A stretch of DNA of 64,000 nucleotides from contig JABSRP010000031.1 in the NCBI GenBank assembly GCA_013215145.1, positions 1 to 64,000 of the forward strand, given 5' to 3'. Positions 1-9,412 of this stretch are shown in pieces. The translations under genes and the position numbers were made by a program. Every line of letters starts with the position of its first letter. Positions within the stretch are counted from its first letter, which is position 1. The notes under the pieces are model-generated. The model did not search any database, was not told where the DNA came from, and was given only the letters and a program-made list of their open reading frames with translations. Source of the DNA: Pseudobacteriovorax sp. GTDB taxonomy: Bacteria > Bdellovibrionota_B > Oligoflexia > Oligoflexales > Oligoflexaceae.

Positions 1-56
1 TAATCAGGTCCAGATTTTTGCATTTATTGTTAACTTAATATTGAATTTGAGAACTC

Positions 57-74
57 GCCTGTTTTTCAACAGGC
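57..74. repeat. short hairpin upstream of the MscS gene
   Basis: A perfect 7-bp inverted repeat, GCCTGTT (57-63) and AACAGGC (68-74), with a 4-base loop. No T-tract follows on either strand, so it is not a clear terminator. It could be the end of a transcript entering from the left or a 5' structural element. Seen directly; function unknown. Confidence 0.4.
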
Positions 75-87
75 CGACTCTTAATTG

Positions 88-116
88 TTGACAAAAATTA
101 ACGCTAGCACTAGAGA
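88..116 (+). promoter_or_regulatory. candidate sigma-70 promoter for the MscS gene
   Basis: A perfect TTGACA (88-93) is followed after 17 bases by TAGAGA (111-116), a weak match to the -10 consensus. It lies 35 bases ahead of the MscS start, which has its own AAGGAG ribosome site at 137-142. The -35 box is convincing and the -10 box is not, so this is tentative. Confidence 0.4.
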
Positions 117-150
117 ATCCTCCGTAGAATTCATATAAGGAGAATCCGCA

Positions 151-963
151 TTGAATATAGATAGCTTCTTGACAGAAGAACGGCTAGCTAGTTTGGTAAC
201 ATTAGGTGGAAAGGCCATCGTGGCTGTAGCGATCTTTGTTGCTGCTATATTGGTGAGCAAATGGATCGATAAATTGATTCGAAAGGCTCTACAACGAGCT
301 AAAGTCGATACCACGCTCTCGAGATTTTTTGGAAGTCTGGCTCGATATGCAATCATTACTATGACAGTCATTAGTATCTTAGGGTCCTTTGGGGTACAGA
401 CGGCAAGTTTTGCTGCTGTTATAGCCTCAGTATCTTTTGCTTTGGGTCTTGCGTTACAAGGCAGCTTAGGTAACTTTGCCTCGGGAATCATGCTGCTACT
501 TTTTAGGCCTTTTTCCGTGGGCGATTTTATTAGAGCTGCGGGGGAAACAGGAAGCGTCACTCATATTGATTTTCTTACCACCGCTTTGGATACACCGGAT
601 AATCGTAGAATTATTATTCCAAATAGTCAGGTCTTCGGCTCAACTATTGAAAATGTTACATTTAACCAAGCCAGGCGTTGCGATGTTGCTGTAGGAACTG
701 CTTACGAATCCGACGTGGATGAGACGCGAAAGGTATTAGAAGCGGTTATAGCCAATTATAAAGGGCGGATTAAGGATAAGGAGTCGGTGGTTGTGCTGAC
801 TGGGCTCGGAGCATCATCTGTTGACTGGGCTTTGAGAGTTTGGGTTGATAAAGCTGACTATTGGACTGTGAGAGAAGAGCTCCTTCGCCTAGTTAAGTAT
901 GAATTAGACAAAGCAAAAATTGGGATACCTTTTCCACAAATGGATGTACATATTCAAAAATAA
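151..963 (+). CDS. small-conductance mechanosensitive channel, MscS family
   Basis: The 270-residue product has the layout of a minimal MscS channel: three N-terminal membrane helices, a pore-lining third helix rich in Gly and Ala (about residues 90-125, with ALGLALQGSLGNFASG), and then a cytoplasmic beta domain beginning RPFSVGDFI. Such channels sit in the inner membrane and open under tension to release solutes during osmotic downshock. The start is TTG at 151, supported by AAGGAG at 137-142. The gene is alone on its strand and followed by a strong hairpin terminator near 1000. Length and motifs match the family closely; only the exact ion preference and conductance are unknown. Confidence 0.93.
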   Translation: MNIDSFLTEERLASLVTLGGKAIVAVAIFVAAILVSKWIDKLIRKALQRAKVDTTLSRFFGSLARYAIITMTVISILGSFGVQTASFAAVIASVSFALGLALQGSLGNFASGIMLLLFRPFSVGDFIRAAGETGSVTHIDFLTTALDTPDNRRIIIPNSQVFGSTIENVTFNQARRCDVAVGTAYESDVDETRKVLEAVIANYKGRIKDKESVVVLTGLGASSVDWALRVWVDKADYWTVREELLRLVKYELDKAKIGIPFPQMDVHIQK

Positions 964-994
964 CGGATGGGAATGGTTTGCCATCAGTTAGAAA

Positions 995-1041
995 CAAATA
1001 AAAAAGCAGCAATCCACGATGGGCGCTGCTTTTTTTATTTG
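995..1041. terminator. Rho-independent terminator after the MscS gene
   Basis: The stem AAAAAAGCAGC (from about 1000 to 1010) pairs with GCTGCTTTTTT (1025 onward) across a 14-base loop and runs into a long T-rich tail. The A-tract on the left side means it could work in both directions. It separates the channel gene from the operon starting at 1263. Confidence 0.8.
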
Positions 1042-1262
1042 TTTTTTTGGCCAACAAACAGTCTCTAAATTCTAAATCCATCCATAGCCCAAAATAGATC
1101 CAGCTGGGCCTTTGTTAAGAATGAAACCACTACGCCAGTAATTAGTGACGATCCACGATGCTGAAAAAATCATTTAACTGATGTCTGCCGCAACAATTTT
1201 CTGTTACGATGCTAGCTACTTATCGGAAGTCTTTGTGAAAGATTCAATCAAATGAGGTGATT

Positions 1263-1709
1263 ATGAAATTGTTGTTAGCAGTCATTGTCGGTTTATGGGT
1301 GAGCGTAGACGGATTAGCGTCGGCAACCTATGGGAAAAAGATTGATGAATCCGCCAAGAAGAATAGTATATCTGAATTATCGAAGCTGGTAGGGCAAAAC
1401 AAACTTGTCACCCTAGAGGGAAAAGTCGTTGATGTTTGCTCGAAAAAAGGCTGTTGGATGGGGTTGAGCGATGGTACCGGAGAAGTCCGAATCCGCTTCG
1501 AAGGTTATAGCTTTTTTGTTCCTATGAAGCTCAAGGGGCAAAAGATCCGTGTAGAGGGTCGTGTCCAAGAAAAGACGTTATCGGTTAAGGATCAACAACA
1601 TTATGCAAAAGATGCCGGAAAATCTGAGAAGGAAATAGCTGCCATCAAAAAAGAAAAGCAGGTTTATGAATTTGAAGCAAGGGGCGTAAAAGTATTAGCT
1701 GCAAAATGA
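1263..1709 (+). CDS. exported DUF4920 domain protein
   Basis: A 148-residue protein with an N-terminal signal peptide (MKLLLAVIVGLWVS..., cleavage after about residue 20). The mature part carries the DUF4920 hallmark VDVCSKKGCWMGL, with two cysteines around a Lys/Gly-rich turn, then an OB-like beta region (GEVRIRFEGYSFFVP). The family is periplasmic and of unknown biochemical role; the cysteines suggest metal or redox binding, which is inference. A GTG at 1257 is in frame, but the ATG at 1263 is better placed behind GAGG (1254-1257). The next gene follows after 23 bases, so this is probably the first gene of an operon running to 6230. Confidence 0.8.
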   Translation: MKLLLAVIVGLWVSVDGLASATYGKKIDESAKKNSISELSKLVGQNKLVTLEGKVVDVCSKKGCWMGLSDGTGEVRIRFEGYSFFVPMKLKGQKIRVEGRVQEKTLSVKDQQHYAKDAGKSEKEIAAIKKEKQVYEFEARGVKVLAAK

Positions 1710-1732
1710 GATTCAAGTAGAAAAGGTTTCCC

Positions 1733-3154
1733 ATGCAACTTCGCTGTTCTATCTGGTTACTCATAACCTTTAAGTTGTTTTTGTTTTTGTTTTTGTTTTT
1801 TGGGTCTCAGCCCCGGGCACTGGCAGGCACAGAAGAAACATCTTGTTATTTAAAAGATGGTCAGGAAGCAGCTTGCCAAACATTTACCTTCGAAGATGGC
1901 GTCTCTATCCATGTTGCACGCATCCGCCATCCAGCAACAGGAACTAATAGTGGCAAATCTCCCGTATTGTTTCTTGCGGGAGGTCCCGGTCAAGCTGCCA
2001 TTGAAGCTTTTGGTGCCCAAGCCAAAAGGCTAAGGAAAATGTTTCGGGGGCGTGATCTTATCTTTGTCGATCAGTTGGGTGTTGGTCAAAGTCATCCTAT
2101 CAATTGTAAAGGGGTCGATCTTTATGGGTTGCCGAAGACGCTGGAGACTCCTGAGCTCACAAAATACATGGTGCGCTGCGGCCGTGAACTAACGGCATCC
2201 ACCAAGGCCCCCCTAATTCTAAAGGGGCAATATGGAACAGATGGATTTGTACAACTCCTTGAAGCCCTGCGCAACAAGCTTAAGATCAAGCGCTGGTCTC
2301 TTTTTGGAGCTTCATACGGCACCCGCGTCGCCGTCCGCTATAGCATAATATATCCTAATGCGTTGGATGCTGTTATCCTAGAAGGGATTGCCGGTCATCG
2401 CTTGAGACTGTTTGCAAACTTAAAGGATGGTTTTGAACCAAGTTTACGGGCTTATGAAAGATCAAGAGAGATGCAAACGCCCGGAGCTTCTCGGACCATC
2501 TTGCAAATGTTTGAAGCGTTAAAGGCTAAGGCTCCTATAAACGTAAAGGTGAATGACCCAACTACTCTTGAGCCTCTTACCATCGCAATGACGACAGACT
2601 TGCTGGTATCAGCAATCTCAACGGTACTATATGATCCTAATCTTACAGGCAATCTCCCTGTTATGCTGCAGTCAGCCTTAGAGGGAGACTATAATCCCTT
2701 GGTAGCACCAACCCTGCTCTCGGATTTTTCGGTCAATGTCATGATGTTTTATACTGTGGCATGCTCCGAAGACTTTCCTTTTGTCAAGAAGGATGAATAC
2801 TACCTGCCCAATCAATATGAGGCGATAAAGACTATCTGTGATGCGTGGCCTCAGTTCCCCGTAGAAGAGAGTTTTCGCAGCTTGGTAGAGATTCATGTCC
2901 CAACTCTCCTTCTTGGAGGGGATGCAGATCCCGCGACACCGCCGCAGTATCCAAGACAGCTAGTTAATTATTTGAAAACTAGCAAATATTTTGAGTTCAA
3001 GGGTTACGGACACTCTGTCCATTATCTGCCCTGTGCCCGCAAACTGATACAAGATTTTTTAAAGGACCCAGAGAAAGTCGCTACTCTCGATGGCGAGTGC
3101 ATTGGCAATAGTCATGCTCCTGGTTTTTTTCAGAATAACTGGGGGCCACAATGA
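1733..3154 (+). CDS. exported alpha/beta hydrolase, S33 / tripeptidyl-aminopeptidase type
   Basis: A 473-residue secreted hydrolase. After a signal peptide it has an oxyanion-hole motif LAGGPG (about residue 82), the nucleophile elbow GASYGT (Ser near 194), a late acid in GGDADPATPP and a His in GYGHSVHYLP, the order expected for S33 proline-iminopeptidase-like enzymes with a TAP-like C-terminal region. It probably releases N-terminal residues or tripeptides from peptides in the periplasm; the substrate is not readable from sequence. The signal peptide core is encoded by four GTTTTT units. Its stop overlaps the start of the ABC ATPase gene by four bases (ATGA), indicating co-translation. Confidence 0.85.
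   Translation: MQLRCSIWLLITFKLFLFLFLFFGSQPRALAGTEETSCYLKDGQEAACQTFTFEDGVSIHVARIRHPATGTNSGKSPVLFLAGGPGQAAIEAFGAQAKRLRKMFRGRDLIFVDQLGVGQSHPINCKGVDLYGLPKTLETPELTKYMVRCGRELTASTKAPLILKGQYGTDGFVQLLEALRNKLKIKRWSLFGASYGTRVAVRYSIIYPNALDAVILEGIAGHRLRLFANLKDGFEPSLRAYERSREMQTPGASRTILQMFEALKAKAPINVKVNDPTTLEPLTIAMTTDLLVSAISTVLYDPNLTGNLPVMLQSALEGDYNPLVAPTLLSDFSVNVMMFYTVACSEDFPFVKKDEYYLPNQYEAIKTICDAWPQFPVEESFRSLVEIHVPTLLLGGDADPATPPQYPRQLVNYLKTSKYFEFKGYGHSVHYLPCARKLIQDFLKDPEKVATLDGECIGNSHAPGFFQNNWGPQ
1777..1800 (+). repeat. four tandem GTTTTT units in a signal-peptide coding region
   Basis: Four exact copies of the hexamer GTTTTT encode alternating Leu and Phe in the hydrophobic core of the hydrolase signal peptide. 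Gain or loss of a unit would stay in frame and change core length by two residues. Confidence 0.85.
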
Positions 3155-3885
3155 TAGAAGTCAAAAATCTTAAAAAGAAATTTGGCAAAGTTGAAGCTGT
3201 AAAAAATGTAAATTTCACGGCTGCGGACGGAGTGATTACTGGGTTTTTAGGTGAGAACGGTGCTGGTAAAAGCACCACACTCAGAATGATCGGCGGATCG
3301 TTAAAGGCAGACCAAGGTTCTGTGACGATTGATGGACGTTTGGTTTCCATGAGAGATCCGCAGTCTCGTCGGCATCTTGGCGTTTTGTCTGATGCCAAAG
3401 GGCTTTATGAGAGGCTTAGTACGCGCGAGAATATAGAGCTTTTTGGTAGCCTCTGTGGCCTGGATAAATCCACACTAAAAGATAGGATTCAGTCTCTGGT
3501 TGATTTGTTAGATTTATCAGAGATTATCGACCGTAAAACAGTGGGATTCTCTACTGGCCAAAAGATGAAAGCAGCTCTAGCCAGAATTCTTGTGAATCGC
3601 CCACAGAACCTGATACTCGACGAGCCCACTTCCGGACTGGATGTATACTCAACACGGCATTTGCGAGATATCATCCGGCGACTGCGTGATGAAGGAATTT
3701 GCGTTGTTATCTCAACTCATATCATGCAGGAGGTTGATGCTCTTTGTGACAGCATAGTGCTGATCGATCATGGGGTCACGATTGGTCAATTTGAAAAGCA
3801 GCATTTTTTGAATGAATATCAAGCGGTAACTGTAGAAGATGCCTTCGTGTCTGCGGTGGATCGTGCTTCGGAAGGGCGTGGATGA
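3151..3885 (+). CDS. ABC transporter ATP-binding protein, NatA-like
   Basis: A 244-residue nucleotide-binding subunit with Walker A GENGAGKST (about residues 34-42), a signature in the form FSTGQ (about 132-136), Walker B LILDEPTSGLD (about 153-163) and the switch His in VISTH. It binds and hydrolyses ATP to drive the membrane partner encoded directly downstream, with which it overlaps by four bases. The pair resembles NatAB sodium or drug exporters, but the transported substrate cannot be told from the ATPase. It starts inside the preceding hydrolase stop (ATGA), so translation is coupled in both directions. Confidence 0.93.
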   Translation: MIEVKNLKKKFGKVEAVKNVNFTAADGVITGFLGENGAGKSTTLRMIGGSLKADQGSVTIDGRLVSMRDPQSRRHLGVLSDAKGLYERLSTRENIELFGSLCGLDKSTLKDRIQSLVDLLDLSEIIDRKTVGFSTGQKMKAALARILVNRPQNLILDEPTSGLDVYSTRHLRDIIRRLRDEGICVVISTHIMQEVDALCDSIVLIDHGVTIGQFEKQHFLNEYQAVTVEDAFVSAVDRASEGRG

Positions 3886-5072
3886 CTATTTTAAAAATAC
3901 TGATATGGAAAGATCTGAAAGATTTTATACGAGATCGTCGTAGCCTTTTAACTCTTGTATCTCTAGTCATTGGTTTTCCTCTTCTGTACATCGGGATTTT
4001 AGGAATAACCGCGAGTAAAGTGGAGTCTGATCGCAATAAAACGATTACAGTTGAGATGTTTCGCGGTGAAAGAGCTAAGGATCTGAGCCGGTTTTTGGAA
4101 ACTCAAGGGATGGATGTCCAACAAAAGTCTGGAGACTTCGATAAACAAACGTTTTTAGACGGTCCCAACAGTCTAGCCATTGTCATCCCTTCAGTATTTA
4201 CATTAAGTGGTCCCATGGGTGGGCAAAAACAGCGTCACAGCATCGATCTCATGGTGGATCACAGGGATCAAGATGCGCAAAAGCAGTTGCAGACCATCCA
4301 GGGTTTGCTGACTGCCTATGGTCAGTCCATCGGTAATCGTCGGTTGCTACTGAGAGGCGTCAATCCAGCCATTACAGACGGGATCAAGGTGCGATTGGTA
4401 GAGCTTAACCAGGAGACTATGGCCGCTAGTATCGTCTTACAACTTCTGGCAGCTGTACTCAGTATTTCTTGTTTCATGAGCACGCTTTATCTAACCATCG
4501 ATAGTATTTCAGGAGAAAAGCAGCGTCAGACTTTGGAACCTGTCTTTATGCTACCTTTGCATCGCTGGCAAATTTATTGGGCAAAGATTGTTGTTTGTTG
4601 TCTAGTCGCTTTGCTTTCGCTCATTGCCGGAGCATTATTTTTTACTTACATCTGTAGACACCCGAGTTTTCAATCAGCTGTAGGATTATATGCTGAATTT
4701 AGTTATGGTTTAGCTATGCAGGGTGTGTTTATCTTCTTTCCTTTGGCGATCCTGGCGGTCTCTTTGCAGTTACTTATTGCAACGGTTTCAAGAAGTATTA
4801 AAGAAGCACAGGGTTTGGCGTCTTTGCTCGGTATAGGCGGGATGCTGCCGGCAATATTAGCCAGTACCCTCGATCTGGATGGAGACTCACTTGTAGTCCA
4901 ATTGCTGCCAAGTATTAGCCAAGCAAAGTTAATGGAAGGTTTGATAAAAACCTCAGAGATCCCAGTGTCGCAGATGTTTCTTAGCTGCGCTGGTAGTCTC
5001 ATTGTAGCGGTTTTGGCGTTTTTTATTGGTCAGCTTTATTTCTATCAAGAAAAAGTTCTGAAAACGACTTAG
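3882..5072 (+). CDS. ABC-2 type transporter permease, NatB-like
   Basis: A 396-residue inner-membrane protein: one N-terminal helix (about 24-46), a large extracytoplasmic domain (about 50-180), then five or six helices in the C-terminal half. The GEKQRQTLEPVFMLPL segment in the first cytoplasmic loop of that half is typical of ABC-2 exporters in the NatB/YhaP group. It pairs with the ATPase gene it overlaps. The family exports sodium, drugs or peptides; no substrate-specific motif is visible. The next gene starts 21 bases downstream. Confidence 0.88.
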   Translation: MTILKILIWKDLKDFIRDRRSLLTLVSLVIGFPLLYIGILGITASKVESDRNKTITVEMFRGERAKDLSRFLETQGMDVQQKSGDFDKQTFLDGPNSLAIVIPSVFTLSGPMGGQKQRHSIDLMVDHRDQDAQKQLQTIQGLLTAYGQSIGNRRLLLRGVNPAITDGIKVRLVELNQETMAASIVLQLLAAVLSISCFMSTLYLTIDSISGEKQRQTLEPVFMLPLHRWQIYWAKIVVCCLVALLSLIAGALFFTYICRHPSFQSAVGLYAEFSYGLAMQGVFIFFPLAILAVSLQLLIATVSRSIKEAQGLASLLGIGGMLPAILASTLDLDGDSLVVQLLPSISQAKLMEGLIKTSEIPVSQMFLSCAGSLIVAVLAFFIGQLYFYQEKVLKTT

Positions 5073-5092
5073 CTCACTTCCGTGGAGGTGTC

Positions 5093-5833
5093 ATGAAAGA
5101 CGTTGCTATTATAACAGGGGCATCTGCGGGCATTGGCAAAGCCCTAGCGATCGAATTAGCTAAGACTTATAAAGTTGGTCTTATCGCGCGACGGGTTGAT
5201 GTCTTGGCAGAGCTTTGTTCGGAGATTGAATCAAAGGGAGGCGATGCCTCATTTCGGTCAGGCGACGTCACCGATGAAAGCTCTATGGTAAAAGCAGTCT
5301 CAGAAATCGAGGCAGATTTGGGACCTTGTCATTTATTTATTGCTAATGCTGGCATTAGCAGTGGTATACGCCTTAAAAGTTTTTCAGCCATCAAATCAAA
5401 GTCTCTATACGATGTGAACCTTACGGGGGTCACTAATAGCATTGGAGCCATCTTGCCCCAAATGGTCGAACGAGGGGCTGGGCATATTGTGACCATGTCG
5501 AGTCTTGCTGGTTCGATTTATACTCCGAAGAGTTTTGTCTATGCCTCCAGCAAGGCAGCTGTGGACTCCTTTGCTTACGGATTATGGATGGCGGCAGCAA
5601 AGCATGGAATCTCGGTCACGAACCTTAAACCTGGGTTTGTTCGCACTGATTTAACTGCTAAAAATAATTTTAAAATGCCATTTATGATGGAGCCAGATGT
5701 AGCGGCAAAGAAGATGGTCAAGGCCATAGCAAGAAAGCAGATATCTTATAGTTTTCCCTGGCAACTCCATTACCTGATCAAACTGATAACTTGCCTACCC
5801 TTATCTCTACAACGATTGATTATGTCAAAATAA
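5093..5833 (+). CDS. short-chain dehydrogenase/reductase (SDR)
   Basis: A 246-residue classical SDR: the nucleotide-binding GASAGIGKA (about residues 9-17), an NAG motif near 85, the catalytic Ser in MSSLAGS (about 141) and the catalytic YASSK (about 154-158), all at normal spacing. It should reduce or oxidise a carbonyl/alcohol with NAD(P)H in the cytoplasm. The basic, hydrophobic C-terminus (LHYLIKLITCLPLSL) is like that of membrane-associated SDRs acting on lipids, which is only suggestive. It follows the ABC permease by 21 bases behind GGAGG and is probably in the same operon. Confidence 0.92.
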   Translation: MKDVAIITGASAGIGKALAIELAKTYKVGLIARRVDVLAELCSEIESKGGDASFRSGDVTDESSMVKAVSEIEADLGPCHLFIANAGISSGIRLKSFSAIKSKSLYDVNLTGVTNSIGAILPQMVERGAGHIVTMSSLAGSIYTPKSFVYASSKAAVDSFAYGLWMAAAKHGISVTNLKPGFVRTDLTAKNNFKMPFMMEPDVAAKKMVKAIARKQISYSFPWQLHYLIKLITCLPLSLQRLIMSK

Positions 5834-5843
5834 GGACCGTATT

Positions 5844-6230
5844 ATGCCCAAAGACCCGTTGAAATTAGCTCATGCTTTGAGACTCAAGTGCCCTTACTGT
5901 GGGGAAAGTCCGTTGCGTGAGGATGGCAGTTGGGTGGAGTTTGCTGAAGGGTGTCATCGCTGTGGGTACAGATACCACAGAGAAGATGGTTATTTTTCTG
6001 GAGCTCCTTGGATGATTACCTATCCCGTAGTCGCTGTCATTTGTTTGGTGTTCATCGTCGGGATTCTATCTATGGATTCCCCACCGCCGACGTATCTTGT
6101 GGTGGGGATTTCGGGGTTGATTGGTGTCGGTTTTGCGATTCTAACCATGCCGTGGGCAAAAGCCCTTTGGCTCTATTTAGATCATCGCTTTCATCCTCTT
6201 GAAGAAAACGATCGTTGGCCTGTTAAATAA
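5844..6230 (+). CDS. DUF983 zinc-ribbon membrane protein
   Basis: A 128-residue protein with an N-terminal zinc ribbon, CPYCGE (residues 15-20) and CHRCGYRYHREDGYFSG, followed by two membrane helices (about 55-78 and 82-105). This is the DUF983 arrangement; family members are often near cytochrome oxidase or sterol-related genes, but the role is not established. It begins 10 bases after the SDR gene and closes the operon. Its stop overlaps by eight bases the end of the converging lipoprotein gene. Confidence 0.85.
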   Translation: MPKDPLKLAHALRLKCPYCGESPLREDGSWVEFAEGCHRCGYRYHREDGYFSGAPWMITYPVVAVICLVFIVGILSMDSPPPTYLVVGISGLIGVGFAILTMPWAKALWLYLDHRFHPLEENDRWPVK

Positions 6231-8688
6231 GCTCTAGAAGTTCTTGTGCATCGTCCTTGCCAGGGTGGTTGGTTGCGACCATGTCTTCTAGTATAGATTT
6301 AAGCGATCTAATATCATTGAGTCGGCCTTTGAGGGCGTCACGGGCGATGACCCTGTTGCCTGGATCGTACCTATCTTTTAAAGCATAATCCACAAGGTGT
6401 CTGCTAGATTCTGTGGAGCGAGTCTTTGCTAGCAGCTTAGAAACCTCTTCACCATTGGCGGAGTACTTGCTAGCTACCACATCTTCTAGTCCGATTAAAG
6501 AGCGATCTTCTGTCATAAGTTCTTCAAAGGCGAGGGAGGTGATACTGGTATTGTAACGCTCACCAATTCCAAATTCTACAAGTGCCGCTGTTGAGGCTTG
6601 CCCCTCTGTTTTGACAAGCAGTTGCATGATTTCTTTATTTCCCTGTCTACCCCAAGCTTCAGTTAGTGATTTGACATAGGCCGCAAGATTTCGGCTTGCC
6701 AAGGCATCGAAGGTATCTGACCGAATGGAGCTATTGTAGGAGGCAAATCCATAGCTAATCAATAGTTTGGTTGACGTTTGACTGTCGACTTCAGCTAAGA
6801 GTTTAATTTGAAATTCTAGAGGGCGACCTCCCATATGGTTGCTCATGAAATCCAAGAATGAGGGAATATCGCGGGTTTTCAGAATGCCAAATGACTCATC
6901 TTGAACGTCTCTATGATAGGATTGCAGGCCAACTGTTAGTAGGGCTTGATTCACTGAGGCGTTGTCTAGTATTTTGAATAGCGGAATGATATTCATCGGC
7001 CATGTGCCAGAAAAAGCGTTGATAAGTAGCTCAGTGACTGGTTCAAGGTCTCTCGTCTCCAAGATGCCCGAAGCCTTGCTTCGCACTTCGCGATTATAAG
7101 AATACAAAGGATAGGTGGCTAGGATTCTTGTCGAACTTGCACTATTGATCAATTCTAATAGGTTTGTGGCTTCAAATTCACCATTGCCCGTTATCGCTAA
7201 TTCTAAGTTTGGTTCCAGTCCAAGAAAGGTGCGACCGCGAACTATCTGGTATACTCTGTCACGGCGTGAACTAGGCACGGCGGAAAGGCCATGGTCTACC
7301 AGTCTTTTGGTGGCATTTTCTGATGGCGTTTTTGTAAGAAGTTCAAGGGCAAGATCAAAGGTATAATCATAGCTTCTGGTAAGAAGCTGTGCCAAAGCTT
7401 GTATATGAGGTTCGAATCCTTGAGCGCCGACCTGAAGCTCACTTAATTTCTCAGCGCAAGCTCGTCCTCTATCTGCCGTCAACCCAGAGATAAAGGGGAT
7501 TATTTTACCGATAAACTCATGATCGTTTGCGTCTAGAGTGTTGCTGAGTGAGCGACAAAGGTTGCGTCTTGGGTAAGAGCGATTAGAACTGAATGCTGCG
7601 AAGATTCCTTTGCGCCAACCTTCGGCGTCAGTTTTAGCGTCCAAGCCTAAGATAATCGCAGCGATTCCCATCGTATGAGTATCATCTGTCTGTTTAAGTA
7701 GCTCTTCGGCTAAAACGATAGTTGAGTCATAAAAACTAAGTTGTCGCTCATCGTCCTCTTTATGAAAAACCATCTCACTCAAAGTCTGTAATATGATTGA
7801 GAGATAGGGTTCGTCAGGTGATGCAAGAAGCACATCCCGATACTGATCCAAATAAGAGGCTAGCTCCGACTCAGAAATCTCACTTCCATCACGAGCTGTT
7901 AAAAAAGAATAATAAAATGCGCGGATGGAGCTTGGCTTGTCGAGTCTTTGCTGCAATTCCTCCAAGGAAATGGATTTGTATTGATGAGCCTTTAGTACTG
8001 CTAGATGGTTATCGAAAATTTGCTGAAAATCTCCAGCTTTCGTAGTTGGAAAATCCTTAAGATAAAAGAAGTCTATAGGATGTCGATAGAGATATAGTGG
8101 AGAGGTGTCAGATGGAATCACCTCCTCAGCGGCAAACATAGCTGCAATCGTAATGGCTTCATTATCGATCACCTGCCGCGAGTAAAATACATGTTTTCCG
8201 GTTTTGCTAGTAAAGGCTCCACTTTCTCCAGCCCAGAGAGATAGAGCACCAGCGCAAGGTATGCCTGAGGCGAAAGTCCAGCCACAGTCTTGTACAGTCG
8301 CAGATGCGACATCGGAAGTAGGAAAGTCAGATCCTGGAAGGAGCCTTCCAAAGGTGTAAGTCTTTTCGCAGCGTCCGGGAGCATCCCCTACGGATTGGCG
8401 CAGAATTTCGTCTCTTTGCAAACAAACCCGATCACTATTGGGATGATCAGAATTTAAGGCGAAGGACCAAGGGTCATCAGTTGGGGGATTATCTGTTCCT
8501 GGCTGTTGGGGATTATCCGTTCCTGGCTGTTCGGGATTCGTTCAGGGAGTTTCAGGTGATTCACAGTCTGTTTGGCATTCTGGATTCTCAGGGATGCCTT
8601 CATTGTTGTTGCTTCCACCTGATGATTTGCCGCACGAGCTACCGATTACTAATAAAAATCCTAGTAATATTAGTCGATTCAAGTACAT
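6223..8688 (-). pseudogene. large repeat-containing lipoprotein gene interrupted by an in-frame TGA
   Basis: Read from ATG at 8688 (GGAG six bases upstream), the frame gives a lipoprotein signal with lipobox-like IGSSC (Cys19), an Asn/Gly and Pro-rich linker, then a TGA at 8542-8544 (codon 49), then another 773 codons open to the stop at 6223. The TGA falls inside an eight-residue linker repeat: downstream units read CCA GGA ACG/ACA GAT AAT CCC, and here it is CCC TGA ACG AAT CCC, so GGA to TGA is the likely change. The body has about six degenerate helical units of roughly 60 residues (for example STRILATYPLYSYNREV, STKLLISYGFASYNSSI), HEAT-like in character. Family not recognised. The only in-frame restart seen is a TTG at 8421 without a good ribosome site. 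Decay, sequence error or readthrough are all possible. Confidence 0.8.
8480..8545 (-). repeat. 24-bp linker repeats in the lipoprotein gene
   Basis: About two and a half imperfect copies of a 24-bp unit encode Pro-Gln-Gln-Pro-Gly-Thr-Asp-Asn in the linker after the lipid anchor. The interrupting TGA sits in the most diverged copy. Confidence 0.7.
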
Positions 8689-8820
8689 ATCCACTCCAAG
8701 TCATGGTTTATTAGCATCCTGCTATTAGGAAAGACGTTTCTCAATAGCAAAGATTGCATTTAATTTTCCGCAAGTTTCGCTAGTTATCTCTGGAAGGTTT
8801 GCGCGGCTCTTGTTTAGAAT

Positions 8821-9357
8821 CTAGTCTTTATCATTTAGTCTTAGCAGGTAGACGCACTGCACAGAGGACGAGGACTCCAAGGCGAAGCCTCTCCGTTCAA
8901 GAACACGGCGAGAAACAGAATTGTTAGGATCACAGCGAGCCATGATTGCTGGGAGATTCAAGTCATCTCGGGCGTGATTGATAATCATTTGAGATAGTTC
9001 GGTGGCGATACCCTTACCCCAGTAGTTTTTGTTAACCATATAGCCCAGCTCCATGAAAGATTCTCCTGTATCCTTAAGCATGGCCCAGGCGACAAGCTTA
9101 GAGTCTTGCTTGTACCATACACCCCAAACCCCAAAAGGCACCTCTGACTGCCTTATCTTATCGTCGAGGTGCTCTTGAACCTGTTCCTGAGAAAACGGAC
9201 GACGAAAGCCTGTATGGGAAACTACGTCTGGATCCATTAGCATTTCGCCGAGATCGAAGAGATCTTGTCTCTGAAAATTCCTAAGCAGGAGTCTATTTGA
9301 TTCAAGTTGCTTCACTGGTATTGGCCTTAGTTGGAGCTTCACTCGTTGAAGGAGCAT
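8821..9357 (-). CDS. GNAT-family N-acetyltransferase, RimJ/RimL-like
   Basis: A 178-residue acetyltransferase. The opening LESNRLLLRNFQRQDLFDL is typical of the RimJ/RimL branch, the acetyl-CoA loop is NYWGKGIATE (about residues 112-121), and a late NNSVSRRVLERRGF matches the NxxSxxxxEKxGF motif. It should transfer acetyl from acetyl-CoA to an amino group of a protein, peptide or small molecule in the cytoplasm. The start at 9357 is uncertain; an in-frame GTG near 9315 just ahead of the conserved part is an alternative. Transcribed alone, with the broken lipoprotein gene downstream on the same strand. Confidence 0.85.
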   Translation of the reverse strand: MLLQRVKLQLRPIPVKQLESNRLLLRNFQRQDLFDLGEMLMDPDVVSHTGFRRPFSQEQVQEHLDDKIRQSEVPFGVWGVWYKQDSKLVAWAMLKDTGESFMELGYMVNKNYWGKGIATELSQMIINHARDDLNLPAIMARCDPNNSVSRRVLERRGFALESSSSVQCVYLLRLNDKD

Positions 9358-9412
9358 ACTTTAGCGAATCGGCAAAGGCCAGTGAAATGGGACAAGCTCA
9401 AGAATGAACGTA

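Noticed and set aside
81..560. 159-codon open frame on the minus strand opposite the MscS gene
   Set aside because: Composition reflects the antisense of a conserved channel gene; no ribosome site or family.
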